From contig NC_014378.1 in NCBI RefSeq assembly GCF_000144695.1, forward strand, positions 594,781 through 658,780: 64,000 nucleotides of DNA. The letters run 5' to 3'. Both the position numbers and the translations under genes were made by a program. The notes beneath the pieces were generated by a model. It saw nothing but the letters and a program-made list of their open reading frames with translations. It was not told the origin of the DNA and did not search any database. Below, piece after piece: positions 63,916 to 64,000 of this stretch; position 1 is the stretch's first letter, and each line of letters begins with the position of its first letter. Source of the DNA: Acetohalobium arabaticum DSM 5501 (GTDB lineage: Bacteria; Bacillota; Halanaerobiia; Halobacteroidales; Acetohalobiaceae).

Positions 63916-64000
63916 ATGTCCAACTGTATCTTCTGTAAAATAGCTAATCATGAGATGGATAGCGATATTGTCTATGAAGATGAGAAGGTAGTTGCTTTTA
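63916..64000 (+). CDS. HIT-family hydrolase, N-terminal part (cut by window end)
   Basis: ATG at 63916 behind AGGAGGAGGTG. The 28 visible residues MSNCIFCKIANHEMDSDIVY and EDEKVVAF are the usual opening of histidine-triad (HinT-like) proteins, with the zinc-like CxxC. The HIT motif itself is outside the window. Confidence 0.88.
   Translation, partial: MSNCIFCKIANHEMDSDIVYEDEKVVAF

Overview
The window is AT-rich and reads as the chromosome of an anaerobic, endospore-forming member of the Firmicutes in the broad sense. Spore genes are present (gpr, spoIIP, two alpha/beta-type SASP genes, a SpoIVFB-like protease), along with strong AGGAGG ribosome sites and a CIRCE operator. Gene order follows Bacillus and Clostridium: maf-radC-mreBCD-minCD-spoIVFB-rplU-prp-rpmA-obg, and later comEA-comEC-holA-rpsT-gpr-spoIIP-lepA-hemW-hrcA-grpE-dnaK-dnaJ-prmA-rsmE-mtaB. 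MinE alongside MinCD, siroheme-decarboxylase genes and a MetF carrying a MetV-like zinc/cysteine domain suggest a Halanaerobiales-like acetogen or fermenter. That placement is inference, not proof.

Layout. 1-5018: tetrapyrrole operon (end of hemC, cobA-hemD fusion, hemB, two Lrp-like siroheme decarboxylase subunits, hemL). 5113-8448: apbE, mobA, mobB and a Gx-type membrane transporter, with one small coiled-coil gene on the minus strand. 8500-18084: maf, radC, the shape operon mreBCD-mrdA, minCDE, rodA and an M50 protease. 18223-18696: a palindromic repeat element (copy A). 18792-25872: radical-SAM pair, rng, L21 leader with rplU-prp-rpmA, obg, yhbY. 25891-28295: proBA. 28578-30143: metF-metV-like gene. 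30204-31055: unknown minus-strand gene. 31182-34096: nadD, yqeK, an LCP protein and rsfS. 34173-36872: tRNA-Ala and leuS. 36988-39950: comEA-comEC.

The usual comEC-holA neighbourhood is opened here by about 8.7 kb of accessory DNA (roughly 39951-48615). It holds a tyrosine recombinase and an agr-type quorum-sensing locus: agrB, a 39-aa agrD with Ser where Cys is usual, two paralogous small membrane proteins and a Spo0B-type kinase. It also holds a second palindromic element (copy B) split by an IS3-family insertion, a lipoprotein and the duplicated SASP genes. The conserved order resumes with holA and runs to a truncated HIT-family gene at the right edge.

The most interesting signals are two. 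One is the agr locus, in which the receptor and kinase parts of an AgrC appear to be separate, translationally coupled genes. The other is the palindromic element family, whose two 128-nt modules (a third is interrupted) keep their loop and flanks while the hairpin stems change on both sides together. Copy A supplies the unoccupied target site that defines the IS3 insertion in copy B to the base.
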